64,000 nt of DNA. Origin: Styela clava. Its lineage: Eukaryota; Chordata; Ascidiacea; Stolidobranchia; Styelidae. The translations under genes and the position numbers were made by a program. The number at the start of each line of letters is the position of its first letter. Within the stretch, counting starts at the first letter, position 1. The notes below the pieces were generated by a model that saw only the letters and a list, made by a program, of their open reading frames with translations, ran no database searches and was not told where the DNA came from. The stretch covers positions 992,001 through 1,056,000 of the forward strand of contig NC_135260.1 of NCBI RefSeq assembly GCF_964204865.1, in the 5' to 3' direction. Shown here piece after piece: positions 35,160-46,139 of this stretch.

Positions 35160-35940
35160 ATATACACGGTGTTAATGCACTCACAGGGCGTGTTACCAAA
35201 CATTTTCTCCACTAAACTTGGTGGAAATGCATGAACGCGTCATGCCACGTGATGTCGAGGTGACTGTGACGGTGTGAGAAGGCTTGACGCTATTGGCTGA
35301 AATCGTTTCGAATATTTTTATGCGCGCTGACTTGACTTATCACTCTGCCGAGGCTTTGATGAAACTCTGTGCATAACAGACTGTGTGGGGTATTCAACTC
35401 CAATTTTCAATAGATAGAATAAGTGGGTGGGCACAATTTGTGCTGAACTTGCCTCAAGCTACAATATGTGGAAAACTTACATTGTGTGGAGAGGTCTGGA
35501 GGTTTAAGCTTGCTGGTACAGGTAAGATTTCGAATTATTAAGTTGATGCTGATAAACAAACGCGAAATTATAGTACCGGTACGGTACCTTGATCTAGCCA
35601 TAAATAAAAAATCGATCAGTCAATCCACTTCTACTATTACAGTGTTCATGTGGATTCAGATTGCATTTGGGAAATTTTCGGTCAGCTAACGTTGCCAGTC
35701 AAGCAAACCAAAGCTTGTGTTTGCTAACGTTAAGTGACCAGTAGGTACTAGATAAGACTAGACTATACCGGTAAAATTTAACGTTATCAGTAACTTATAT
35801 CGCGAGTCGTAACTTCTGAACTTCGTACCAGTAACGTGAGCTACGGTATTCTATCTCAACTAGTCTACTTTTGATTTGCCAAACTCCAGATCTTGTCAAG
35901 CTTTGTTTGCTAACGTAAAGTGAGTAGTGACCACTGACCC
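35160..35940. other. Unannotated stretch with duplicated pieces
   Basis: No coding region is supported. CTTCGTACCAGTAACG with its flanks (35,785-35,875) recurs at 36,330-36,420, and GTTTGCTAACGTTAAGTGA recurs as GTTTGCTAACGTAAAGTGA. A palindromic GTACCGGTACGGTACC lies at 35,574-35,589, similar to the cluster near 45.8-46.1 kb. Confidence 0.5.
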
Positions 35941-35942
35941 AC

Positions 35943-36223
35943 AACCCCCACATGACTACGTCATCTGAAAATTACATCACTGCATCACTATCGCGTCATA
36001 GAGCTTGCTAAAGCTGTAAAGTATAGTTACGATCGTCCGAAATGGCATCTGTGCAGCTATCTATCTCTTATCGCTGTATCGGTATTGTTTCCACGACGAA
36101 AAAATAGCTTGCTCGACTTCGGATGATTGTCTGTGCACCCATCCGTATACTTTGGAGTGCCCTATTGCGTTGTTGCGACTTCGCAGTGATGTAATTTTTA
36201 GATGACGTAGTCATGTGGGGGTT
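35943..36223. mobile_element. MITE with ~41-bp terminal inverted repeats
   Basis: The left end AACCCCCACATGACTACGTC, continuing through AAATTACATCACTGC, is inverted at the right end (GCAGTGATGTAATTTTTAGA to GTAGTCATGTGGGGGTT). The element is 281 bp without coding capacity. The host sequence on each side is itself duplicated (35.8 and 36.35 kb), so the target-site duplication is unclear. Confidence 0.75.
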
Positions 36224-36588
36224 AGAAATTACATATGCAAATATTGTTGAGCCAGGCCAACTACTGAACTAGAAGTACTTCGGGCGCATACTTCAGGAGA
36301 TCCGATAAGACTATATAAATACAGAAATATAACGGTATCAGTAACTTATATTGCGAGTCTAACTTCTGAACTTCGTACCAGTAACGGGAGCTATCAACCA
36401 ATTTTGATTTGCCAAACTTGCCAAAAGGATTCTGGCATATCTGTGTACAGGCTATTGGGCTTATTTATCTGTTTACAACATGTTTGGTGGGTCGAGCGGG
36501 AACAATTTATTTTCTTTTGTGCTTAACTTGGAATTACACAATTTTAACAGCTATCATACATTTTGTTAGTAGCCTACTGAGCACATAA

Positions 36589-37134
36589 CTTTCTATTCAG
36601 AATGTTGATATTCTTGAAAATGAAGATGATCACAGTATTGGGTCTTACAAGTAGATGATAACAGAGAAACTAAATGTGAGAAATATAGCAGATGAGCAGT
36701 GCTGCAGTGAACAACTCATAGGTGAGTCTTGTTATTTTGTGCAATAAATATAATATGCAAGTCTGATATTGGTACATGTTTTTAAATCTAGTGTGTTGTA
36801 TATGGGTGTAAAATACAGTGCGAAAATGAATAAAATAATTTCACCATTACAAACATTTTGTTGAAAATAACTTTCTATTCAGGATGTTGATTTTCTTGAA
36901 AATGAAGATGATCACAGTATTGGAACTCACAAGTAGCTAATAGCAGAGGAACTAAATGGGAGAAATATAGCAGATGAGCAGTGAACAACTGATAGGTAGG
37001 TCTTGTTATTTTGTACAATTGATATATGCAAGTCTAATAATGGTACATGTTTTTAAATCTAGTGCGTTGTATTTGGGTGTAAAATACAGTGTTGAGAATG
37101 AATGAAATAATGTCACCATTACAAACATATTGTT
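36589..37134 (+). repeat. Tandem duplication of a ~280-bp segment with exon-like content
   Basis: The two copies (36,589-36,865 and 36,869-37,134) share AACTTTCTATTCAG, GAAAATGAAGATGATCACAG, AATATAGCAGATGAGCAG and TACATGTTTTTAAATCTAGT. Each has a pyrimidine-AG acceptor-like start followed by coding-like sequence (LENEDDHSIG), and the first ends at AG-GTGAGTC. Each also has an in-frame TAG soon after. They may be duplicated pseudo-exons. Confidence 0.6.
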
Positions 37135-37196
37135 GAATTTTTGACGCTATATAGCCTATATGTAGATGTATGATGATATCACTCTATAGTCTATGT

Positions 37197-37954
37197 CAGG
37201 GGTGGGCACAATTTTTCAGTATAAAGCCGCATGCTGTAAGTCAGAACTTTGAAAGAGCCGCAGAATTTGTGAATTTAATAATATTATCAAAATACTATGA
37301 ACAGAAAATAAATTCACACAAGAGTCTAATAACAATAAATCGATAAACAAAGCAGCTATACTCAAATATATGCACAATTTAAGTTCATTTAATTTGTGTT
37401 TCCTTATAGCTGATTTAGGAGGGTAGTCTCGTAAGAAGTTTTCATGATTCGTTTCATGGTGCCGTTTAACATTGCTGACTTTATTCTGACTTAGTAGCTT
37501 ATGACAGATTAAGCACAAAAGTTTATTCTGGAGTTTATTTACTGACTGGAAATTCGTACGTTCTTCCCATTCTGACTTGACAACTCTGTTTTCATCTTCG
37601 TACTTCCGTTTTTAATTGAGTACATATCGCACAGTAACTTAGTTAGACTAACTAACCGCAATCAAGCTGCAATACCGCCGACGCATCAATAAACATTGAC
37701 CATTGTGACTAAAGATTTGCTGACTTGACTGACTTAAATTCAAAATTCAACGCTACAGCAATTTTCATACTAAAACATCATTTGTCCTAATCATTGACGA
37801 AAACTTCTTTACGACTTTTAATAAATTAAAAGAGTTTACATTGAAGTTTTTCTCTTAGTTGAAATTTGGATATTAATTTATGTTAGCGAGAAGAGCCGCA
37901 CAAAAAGTCTGGCGAGCAGCATGTGGCTCGCGAGCCGCGGTTTGCTCACCCCTG
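37197..37954 (-). mobile_element. hAT element, 758 bp, with 7/8 target-site duplication
   Basis: The terminal inverted repeats are CAGGGGTGGGCA on the left and the inverse of CAGGGGTGAGCA on the right, the classic hAT end. Flanks are gtctatgt (37,189-37,196) and gtctatgc (37,955-37,962), an 8-bp duplication with one mismatch. Subterminal AGAGCCGCA motifs are present on both sides. The interior keeps only an N-terminal piece of the transposase. Confidence 0.9.
37370..37518 (-). pseudogene. BED-type zinc finger fragment of hAT transposase
   Basis: MCLICHKLLSQNKVSNVKRH continues with HETNHENF and YPPKSAIRKHKLNELK. This is the C-x2-C...H-x3-5-H finger and following KxxEL region seen in hAT-derived SCAND3/ZBED/GTF2IRD2-type transposases. 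The rest of the transposase is deleted. Confidence 0.7.
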
Positions 37955-38439
37955 GTCTATGCTTTAAAATCATGAAAAGTTAGAACCAATACTTATGTCT
38001 AGCCCTAGTGGATTGGGATATAACTTAGTTTAGTAAAATTCGTCTATTTCAATATGACCTTGGTAAGAAGACAAACTGACAAAATAGCTAGTCTGTGTTG
38101 TTCACCACTTTTATAAATTACTATCATAAATTACTTGTCCAGTACAAGGACTCCAATTCAGTTGGAAACATTTTCATTGAATATGTTCGAACATGCGACC
38201 CTTTTCTACTGCAAAAGACATACTCATCTTATCTTTTTTTTTTGTATTTTTAGATTGTAAGTCTATTTCAATGATGAACTCTGGATTATTACCACTAGAT
38301 CACAGTTCGAATGGAAACTTTAATTACACAAAAGCAATGGCAGTGATGGACTCTTGTTACAGGATTTTCAATCTACAAATACCACAAATGCCATTCATCA
38401 CAGCATACCTACTGCTTCTGCGAAATGGAGAATTCCCAT

Positions 38440-38964
38440 TCAAAAAACAAAAAGGCGTAACTTGACTTTCTCATTACGATTCCCTCTTTTTTCATTTAGA
38501 GTGCATGCACATTTCGAGTGACTTTTCCCACATCTGCCGCATTCAACATATTCTTCTACCAACTTCATACTTTCCAAGTAATTGTAACAGGACAGATGGA
38601 CTATACTCTGTTCACAATCACCACATACCATGTTGTTTCCATTTTCTATGATTACTATTTTCTTATAAGTGACGTATTTATTGCTGCAGCACTTTTTCGT
38701 TACAAAATATGCTGTGTTACAGTTGGGACAAGATAATTCTTTTCTATTCTTGGGTATTTTATTAACAAATTTACAATCTCCACACTCTTCTGAAAAACTT
38801 GAGTTCGTTGATACTTTGATTGTTGATTCTATTTTATCTGAATATTCCTCATCCCAATTTCTTTTACTTGAAAGAATGTCTATTTGCATATCGCTTGAAT
38901 CTTCTATATCATTTTTTTCTGTGAATGCAACATCTTCCCATCTGAACAAATTTTCTGTATCCAT
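38440..38964 (-). pseudogene. LINE ORF1 fragment, cysteine-rich C-terminal half
   Basis: The reading frame starts MDTENLFRWEDVAF and is acidic (DSSDMQIDILSSKRN), a stretch shared with the LINE copy A remnant near 29,400-29,470. It then has many CxxC pairs (CGDC, CPNC, CGDC, CGRC). It is therefore the second half of the same LINE's ORF1, lying about 3.3 kb upstream of the copy B endonuclease on the same strand. It probably belongs to copy B, split by the intervening 35.2-38.4 kb insertions. Confidence 0.65.
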
Positions 38965-39039
38965 GTATTCTTCACAAAGTTCCCTAAAGAAAAAAAGACA
39001 ACATAATTCCCTGAAAAAGACAACATAATGACACCGAAT

Positions 39040-39383
39040 TGAAATTCTATGTATAATGTAATTTTACCAGAGGTAAAGAGGTAAGGGTGATAAGCAGTGG
39101 TGGGATTCAAATTTTTTGTCGCCGGTTTCTTCACAAAAGTCATATTTTTCAGCCGGTTCTATTACAAACAGAACACTGACAGTAACCAGTAATGTTAACC
39201 GGTTCGCTGATCTCATAAATTTCCGTGAGACGGTTCGATCGAACCGGCTGAATAAGGCCCACCACTGGTAATAAGGCGCATTCTAAATCGATCGTGCGCC
39301 GTGTAAGTCGGTGTGCATTGTGTATGAAAGAGGTAGTGCTTTGTTGTCTACATTCAAAACTAGCACAGGTACTATTGTTTTAA
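39040..39383. repeat. Host DNA-transposon fragment broken by two insertions (left part)
   Basis: TCTATGTATAATGTAATTTTACCAG, interrupted, then AAGGCGCATTCTAA, ATCGATCGTGCGCC and TTGTCTACATTCAAAAC follow the order seen at 15,060-15,245. The right part continues at 45,329 after the P-like element and includes AATCCGGTGCGGCGTATGG and AAAATACGGTA. It is a Tigger/pogo-like non-autonomous element by the form of its end. Confidence 0.6.
39095..39267. mobile_element. hAT MITE, 173 bp
   Basis: The ends CAGTGGTGGGATTC and GGCCCACCACTG are inverted. The flanking 8-mers gtgataag and gtaataag match at seven of eight positions, the length expected for hAT. The interior has GCCGGTT repeats (AGCCGGTTC, GAACCGGCTG). 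It is inserted in the GCGCCTTAT-type repeat. Confidence 0.85.
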
Positions 39384-39530
39384 CATAGCCATTATATAAC
39401 TAGTCTGGAAGGCCGTATACTGACCTGTTGTTCACAGCGTCATCTAGTGTTGGCGTGGGTAATCCAAAACCACGGCGTCGTCTGCTGTATATTTTTAGGC
39501 CGCTCGCTGCTAACGTTATTCAAATTTCGA

Positions 39531-40485
39531 ATGAAAATGGATTTATCTGAGGAAGAAATGCTTGAATTTTTTGATGACGTGAGTTATATAGTATTGGTTG
39601 CTATACTGAAATAGGATTTGGTCCCGAAGGAATGAATAGTAGTTTAATATATGAATGCAGAAGCCGGCTTTGGTTTGACTAAAAATTTGGGCAGTATTAT
39701 TACATTTAAATTTTGCTTTATATAAACACTTACGGCATATACTTTTTTAGACCAGAGTTTATACCTAAACTATTTTACATATTGATGACGAGATAGAAGA
39801 GAAATGGGGCATATCTGTAGTAGAAATCGACTACGGAAGCGTTGACTGCAAGAAGCAACTGCAGATTGCACTGAGTGATTTGAACATCCAGTTGAACCAG
39901 GAATCACCACTGTGGGAGGAAGTTTTGGCGGATTTGATGGAAATTTCTAGGGAAGAGTCCAGAATTAAAATGACAGCTGAATACATTAAAAAATTGCAGA
40001 AGCCATACTCTAACAATTCTGAAATACCTCATTTGGATGTAAAACGAATAATCAAAACTGCTGCACCGAAAATTATAAAAGAAGCGTTTCAGGTAAGCCT
40101 AACTGAGCCGTTCATGCAAATTTCTGTAACCGAAGACGATAAAAAGGTGATAGAGTACCTAGCTGGGGGATTGCTAAAATGGGGAATAAAGCTTCTAGGT
40201 GGAGAAGGTGCTTCATGGTGCGAAAGCCAAGCTTCTGTGCGCGATCTTCCTGATTTCTTTCAAGAACGCAATAGAGGCGGTCTCATATCAGCATCCGAAC
40301 GTGAATTCCGGTCTCAAGTTTGCAAAAGGATAATAGATGAACGGCGTATTATTGGAAATATTGACATGGACCCCTTCAGCCCCAGTGAATCCAGTATTCT
40401 GACAATTCTCGTGCGAAGATTTATTCGAACAAGGGCCCATATCCATTGCAATACTGAACTGCAGAACAACGTGATAAAAAAATAA
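39531..40485 (+). CDS. Second gene of the P-like element (unknown function)
   Basis: Exon 1 (39531-39578) starts MKMDLSEEEMLEFFDD and ends at a GTGAGT donor in phase 0. Exon 2 begins after TTTTTTAG at 39751 and runs to the stop at 40485, in the same phase. An in-frame TAA at 39,766-39,768 interrupts just after the junction; otherwise the product would be 260 aa. The frame is charged at its start (HIDDEIEEKWGISVVEIDYG) and helical in the middle. It later shows KVIEYLAGGLLKWG and then ERNRGGLISASEREF. The 'YLAG' plus 'RGGL' spacing recalls the C-terminal domain of THAP9/P-type transposases, but I am not sure. It starts about 150 bases inside the left terminus, so it probably has its own promoter there. 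Confidence 0.6.
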
Positions 40486-40988
40486 AAAAAAACTGGACCC
40501 AAATCATATGGACTTCGCGATGCTTTGAAGGATTGTTTTTCCAAATAATCTCATCATTATACCAAAACTATAAAAATTACCCAACAGAACTAGTTTCATT
40601 TTGTGTTTTTTAGCATGAGAAATACCATAGGTAAACTGAACAGGAATTTTGACACTAATATGAAGAATTACACAGACCCTGTAGAGAAAAACAAAAAATG
40701 CACAGGCCAATAATTGATAGCTATTTTTAAAACATGGATGAGGTTCCATAAAATTATACGGGGGAAAGAGCAACTTTTTAATTTGAATTCAGTCTCTCAA
40801 ATAAGAGGCATTTTTGGCGATTGAACCATCGATTAATATAAAAATACAATTTTGGATACATAAACTATTATTTGAAGCAGAGACGGGCCAGTCACTAAAA
40901 TTAGAAACGATTTAAGAAAATGAACTAGTACTTGTATATAAATCCGGATTTATTCGAAGCAAAAAGAACTTCAGCTTCTGGAAATTTA

Positions 40989-43900
40989 TCAATCATTTTT
41001 AATCTCAACATTAGAACCAAAAACCGTATTAAAAGATTTTACAACATCTATTGATCTGGAGTTCGATGTGAACAAACTTAAGGTAGGGTTTCCAGTACGG
41101 GAACCTCGATCGCGTTGATGACCAAAATATGCCTCTAGAGGGTCTTGGTTAATACTCCGTGGTAAAACATAGCTCGCACCACTGCTCAGAACAATACGAA
41201 TAATCGCAGCCATTGAAACGGATGCCATTATCAAGCCATTTCTTGTCACTGAGCAGCATTTTCTGGCGATTAACATCTCCTACTAGTGGCCGACCGTACG
41301 CCTTTTCTTCCCAATCATCCAGGTATTTTAGAAAATCTTTCTCAAGCCATTCTATTCTTTTATCATAGATGTTGTAAAAAGGCTGGCGAGATGGTTTAGC
41401 ATTTTTATTCTGAAATCCTGAGTTCATGCAGTCAAACCACTCGTCTGAATTTAGAATAAACACTGCTAAAGCAGAAAAACCCCGATTTTCTATGGCTTTA
41501 CCTAAAATAAATTATTGGTTTGAAATAGAGGTGAATCAAATTCATGCTGTTTTTTAACCTCGAAGAAGTATATATCTTACCTACAGTATAAGACAAAGTT
41601 TGTGCTGCGATACGTACACTCATTTTTTCCCAGGGACTCGGATTAATATGTGATTCAGTGATTTTATGAAAGAGCCTCAACTCTCCCCGCTTTAGATCTT
41701 CCTAAAAAGAAATTTCATTTCATGATGAAAGTGTTAAGCAGAGGCTTTCACAGCGACATATAGATTCATACCCTTATTAGCTGCCTCACAGGTTCCATAT
41801 AGATGTCTTCTCCGTTCCACAGATTTTTTTTCGTACTAAGCAAATTATTACGACAGGTTTTCAAAAGGTGAGGTGGATCCGGCAGCATGTAGACGTACCT
41901 TTGAATTTAAAATTTTTGCATTACAACCATGCCTTGAGACATATGAGTGCCATCACATACAAATAAAAAGTTTTGTATACCAAGTAACATCAGCAGGGTT
42001 TCTCATTCTGTAAGGAATCCTGTCCTCTTTGGCTGCCATTAAATTTATAGCTGACCTATTTGCTGCAAGACCATCAACTTCAAAATGAAAACAAATCTTT
42101 ATAATTCTGATACTGATATATTCAGGTGTTTAACTAGACTTAGCTGTAATATAACACACAAGAATGCAATGAATTTTTACAACTTTTCTGTATCTTTCTC
42201 GTCTTTCTGTGTTTCTTTCACTAATATCTGTGTGACACCATTGTTACAAATTTTGTACAGAAATAGTTCTATGCTTGACTACATGGTTTTCCATGGCTAA
42301 ATGCACACAACTTGAAGAAAATACCATCTATGTCTGATCAAAATGATTCAACGTATAATAGAAACCACTGAAGAATTAACTTGCAAACAATAGCAAGAAT
42401 AACACAATGAGTCTGATGAGGTATTTCCACCAAAAGGTCACATAATAATAGGACAAGATTCTCTGCATTAATTCCAGCCGTAGGATAATACGCAAGAACG
42501 CCATCCAATTTGGGATGCCTGTGAAATAATGATATAGTTTTAGGCGGCTATCATAACACCTCAAGCAAAGGAAGTATTTACTGGTTGTTATATTCCAAGT
42601 GTGAACCGTGGAGTTGCACAATTGTACAGTGAAAAATGGAATGTGTGCACAGGCACTAAAATAGAGGAGTGGCGTCTCTTATTGAAAATAACTTTACCTC
42701 GAACATATATCGCAAGGACATGATTGGCAATCCTGTTATACGATTTGGACAAATTGTTAATGCATTCATTTCCAAAATCGACATAACCTGTAACCTCCCC
42801 AGTGGATGATTTAAACACAAGATCTTCTGAAACCAAACAAAAAATTCTTTCTAAGCTGCAAAAATTCATGTATATTCTGGAGAAAAAAATAGTAAATTTT
42901 GCATCAGGAGTTGCATAGCCAAATTAATATAAAAAAAGCCTACTCATTCTACTGAAACGTATAATCTGACTACCTTTTATAGACATTTCATCAACTGCAA
43001 GTACAACCATTTTGTCACATTCTTTCTCTGCAGAATCTGCTTCTACTTGTATACGCGCAGCAATGGATTTTTGAAATCCGTATTCACAGGAACCACAGAA
43101 AGCATTTCTGCTATTTTGCAGTGTACGTGGAGCAGGCAAGACTATGATTCTTTGTATAAATTTATACGCAGATGGTGACTTTGCATACAACATGAGACAG
43201 TAACTAATAGTAACAATTGATGTGAACTACAAACAATATCTCCCAGGTCTTTAAATAACTGGTCTATCAATATAACAAGCAAAAAGGTAGTCAAAATCGC
43301 CAGAGAGATGAATGAATTTAATAATGATAATCCCAACAAAAGTAGATTTACCAACCGAATAATAGATGGTGGATATCTCCTTCCAAATTTACTGTTAGAT
43401 TTTTGCAAATGTTGCTGGACTTCCCACCAATCTTTTAAAAACTCATCCTCTGACAATCCTTCAATCATGGAGGACATATTTGTTGAAACCATGATGCCAG
43501 CCTTTCGTACCTCATTTTCAAGATCACTTAAACTGCAAATAGCTTGTAAAACATGAAAGTAAATGAAAACAAAAGCCTTCGTCAATGGTCATTGCGTATA
43601 ATAACTCACCGCTGTCTATTTATATTAGCTAGTGCGACCAATCTTTCTTTACTAGCTGTAGCATAAGTACACCGATTAGCAAGTGGAACATGTTTTAGTT
43701 TTTCGAATCTATTGGTTTTTCGCTTGTCACTGTCTTGATCATGCACATGGAGACGCATACAAGTAGAGCAGATGTTGGGTCTTGCACCAGCATAAGAATA
43801 CGCTATTTCACATTAAGAGCTGATATATCTGTATTGATACAATACCAAATATAAATTCAACAAAAATACAATTAATTATATATCTGTATAGTATATCTGA

Positions 43901-44945
43901 CTAAACGCAAATATATCTTACCTCAATTTCAAGGAAATTTCGCCAGTATCTTCTATTTCTGCAACACTTCTGGGAATCCATGAACTCTTTGTGGAAACAA
44001 CATTATAACCAAAACAAGGAGTGAGATCAACCAAGTTTTTGAGTAAGATTGAAATTGAAATTCCTCTCAAACTTAGTGTCGATGATATAGTGGAAGAGAA
44101 CTCCAGCAAAAGCGCAAGAAAAGTAAAATTGTTTTTGATCAAATTGGCAAATTAAAAGGCTTATTTCCGGTGTCGCATGTAAACTGTGATTAGAGTAGTA
44201 TGTGGAATGAGCTTCGTGTGCATTAATTTGATGCATTCTCCAGTTTTTCAGGGTAATACTTTCAAAAGCTGTAATTATTTCATTGATGGAATTGTAAATC
44301 GAAGATTGAGATGATGAAGATGGACAGTCATTTGTGGATGAATATTTGGGAACAATCCTTCTTGGTGGGCAAGGGAATACTTCATATGCGATTTTCTTGG
44401 CAAACATTTTGTAGGTAATGCTCCTAACTTAATCCAACTTCTTTTATTGGTCTTTTGGATATCTTCATCCTCGAAATGATCACCACAAATTCTGACCTTA
44501 CCATCCTCAATTTTGCTTTTGAAATTAGGAGAGAAGCAATATTTGAACACAACCTGGGTGCAATAGAAAATTACTTAGCAATTAATATTGCAAAATAAGT
44601 GAGTTAATTAGAATACATAATATTAGAATGCATAAAGCACAAAATACACAGTGAAAACTCTTTAGGCTACTTCACATACATCAGTTGCGTGCAGCATATT
44701 TCTGAAATGGAAGCATAAACTTCACCCATGCTTTTGATGGCCGAAATGAAATACGGAAGAAAGGGGAAAATTGTCGATACCAAACAAACCTGATGAAACT
44801 TTTGTGCCCATTCCTTTGAAGGCATTCCAAATTTCTTATTTTTACCATCCGGGACATGATACAAATGGTCACCATTCCCGGATGAACTTTTGCAACCAGG
44901 AATGCAGCAGTATGATCCAGACCATCGATGCTTGCTTGGAACCAT
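40989..44945 (-). pseudogene. THAP-domain P-element transposase (THAP9-like), with lesions
   Basis: Minus-strand exons I can place, approximately: 44945-44790, 44553-44410, 43800-43610, 43532-43353, 43184-42974, 42826-42698, 42518-42405, 42080-41987, 41900-41772, 41702-41582 and 41500-40989. THAP domain: CCIPGC and HLYHVPDGKNKK in exon 1, then ICGDHFEDEDI and KLGALPTK in exon 2. P-transposase core: HVPLANRCTYATASKERLV; AYKFIQRIIVLPAPRTLQ; VVLAVDEMSIK (first catalytic Asp); STGEVTGYVDFG; AYYPTAGINAENL; VDGLAANR; DPPHLLKTCRNN; HINPSPWEKM; and C-terminal SINQDPLEAYFGHQR. Frame conflicts are seen near 44,400 and near 41,236 (between QKMLLSD and NGLIMASVS). It would cut and paste the element via its TIRs. 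Confidence 0.85.
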
Positions 44946-45328
44946 AATTGAATCTGCAACTTACCTAAAAAGCAAATTACAGGCGTAAAAGTGATTAAAA
45001 ATTGACAGCACCGGTACGGTATCGCAGTGGCTTAGGATAGGATTCTGAACTGCTTTCCTGCATATACGGTATATATTCATATTTTATAATAATATAATGC
45101 ATTTTTATTTTCAGTTTTCTATATCTTGTCAACTTTGCGCAACTTCAAATGTGTAACATACCCTGTAAAAAATCTAACAACGCCTGTATGATTCGATTGT
45201 CCAGCGGACGACAGGGGTGTAAAACCCACGCTAACACCAGATGTCGCTGTCAACAACTCGGTGCTCGGTGTCAGCTCGGTGTCATGCAAGAAAGCTAAAG
45301 CTCCCAGACTAGTTATATAATGGCTCTG

Positions 45329-45460
45329 GTTTTAATACTAACCTGGTGGTATACGATATATATATTTTATTCTAACAAAATACAATCTGACCAATTTTGT
45401 TGATGTTTATTGTAATCCGGTGCGGCGTATGGTCCGTAAAATACGGTAAGTATTGGGGCA
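45329..45460. repeat. Host DNA-transposon fragment (right part)
   Basis: This is the continuation of the fragment at 39,040-39,383. It contains GTAATCCGGTGCGGCGTATG and ends near GTAAAATACGGTA, which resembles the terminus of Tigger/pogo-type MITEs. Confidence 0.55.
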
Positions 45461-45818
45461 GCAGGGCATGACCGCAATCACATGTTCGGTTAAATTAGCT
45501 CACTTCAGCATATTGCACTAACATCGTTCATAGATTTATTTGGTCTGCATTCGATTACCAGCTAAAAGTTCAGAAAAACTTCGGATTTAAACTTGAACTT
45601 TTCACGTTAAGTGACGAATTGAAATAGAAAAAATAGTTTAGTTCAACCTTGCAGTGACGACTATTTTTGTTTACATTGATTCCTTTGTCGTGAAATCCGT
45701 CCGCGTTCGTTCCGTTTTCGGAAAGACGACATCGCCCACGAGTTGTCATGGTTCCATTGGATACGATACGGTACGGTACAGAAAGATTGGATTTCCGTAC
45801 TGTATCGGTACCCGGGTA

Positions 45819-46127
45819 GGTACCGGTACCGGTAGAAATGGTTGTCTGTATAATGCTTAGTTACCGTAACCACTTACCGTACCGGTACCGTATTTGTTTA
45901 AACTGCTTGGACTTGCACCAGTCTGCCAGTAACAAATACCGGTACCGGTACCCACTATCATCACTGCATTACCGGTACCGGTATCTCATGCACCTGTATG
46001 TTGGACTTTGAACCTCTTGAGACTGTTATTTCAATATTTGATTACAGCAATCTCACAGCTTTGCAGCTTGTTAGGATGCCGGTGCTTAGCAATATTTAAC
46101 TTCTTGAACTTGCATTACCGGTACCGA
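45819..46127. repeat. Cluster of ACCGGTACCGGT palindromes upstream of SAMD8
   Basis: GGTACCGGTACCGGTA (45,819), CCGTACCGGTACCG (45,877), ATACCGGTACCGGTACCC (45,937), TTACCGGTACCGGTATC (45,969) and TTACCGGTACCG (46,115) fall within about 310 bases, about 1.1 kb before the SAMD8 start codon. Isolated copies occur near 29,570 and 35,575. They may be regulatory or a simple-sequence expansion. Confidence 0.8.
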
Positions 46128-46139
46128 ATACTGGTACCT

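Larger units (their letters stand above)
39384..45328. mobile_element. P-superfamily transposon, 5.9 kb, with TIRs, target duplication and two genes
   Basis: The left end CATAGCCATTATATAACTAG and the right end, inverted, CAGAGCCATTATATAACTAG match through GTCTGG (24 of 25). A subterminal inverted repeat follows (ACAGCG.CATCT.GTGTT.GCGTGGG on both sides). The flanks carry gttttaa at 39,377-39,383 and 45,329-45,335, a 7-bp (or imperfect 8-bp) duplication, as expected of P elements. Inside are a THAP/P transposase gene on minus and a second gene on plus, converging near 40.5-41.0 kb. Both genes carry lesions. Confidence 0.9.

Noticed and set aside
38193-38465. Open frame of 90 codons on the plus strand beside an acceptor-like TTTTTAG
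   Set aside because: No matching exon on either side and no domain; its end overlaps the LINE ORF1 fragment on the other strand.
40504-40773. Minus-strand frame of 89 codons in the P-like element
   Set aside because: It overlaps the end of the plus-strand gene and lies beyond the transposase stop at 40,989. Its hydrophobic translation has no family motif.
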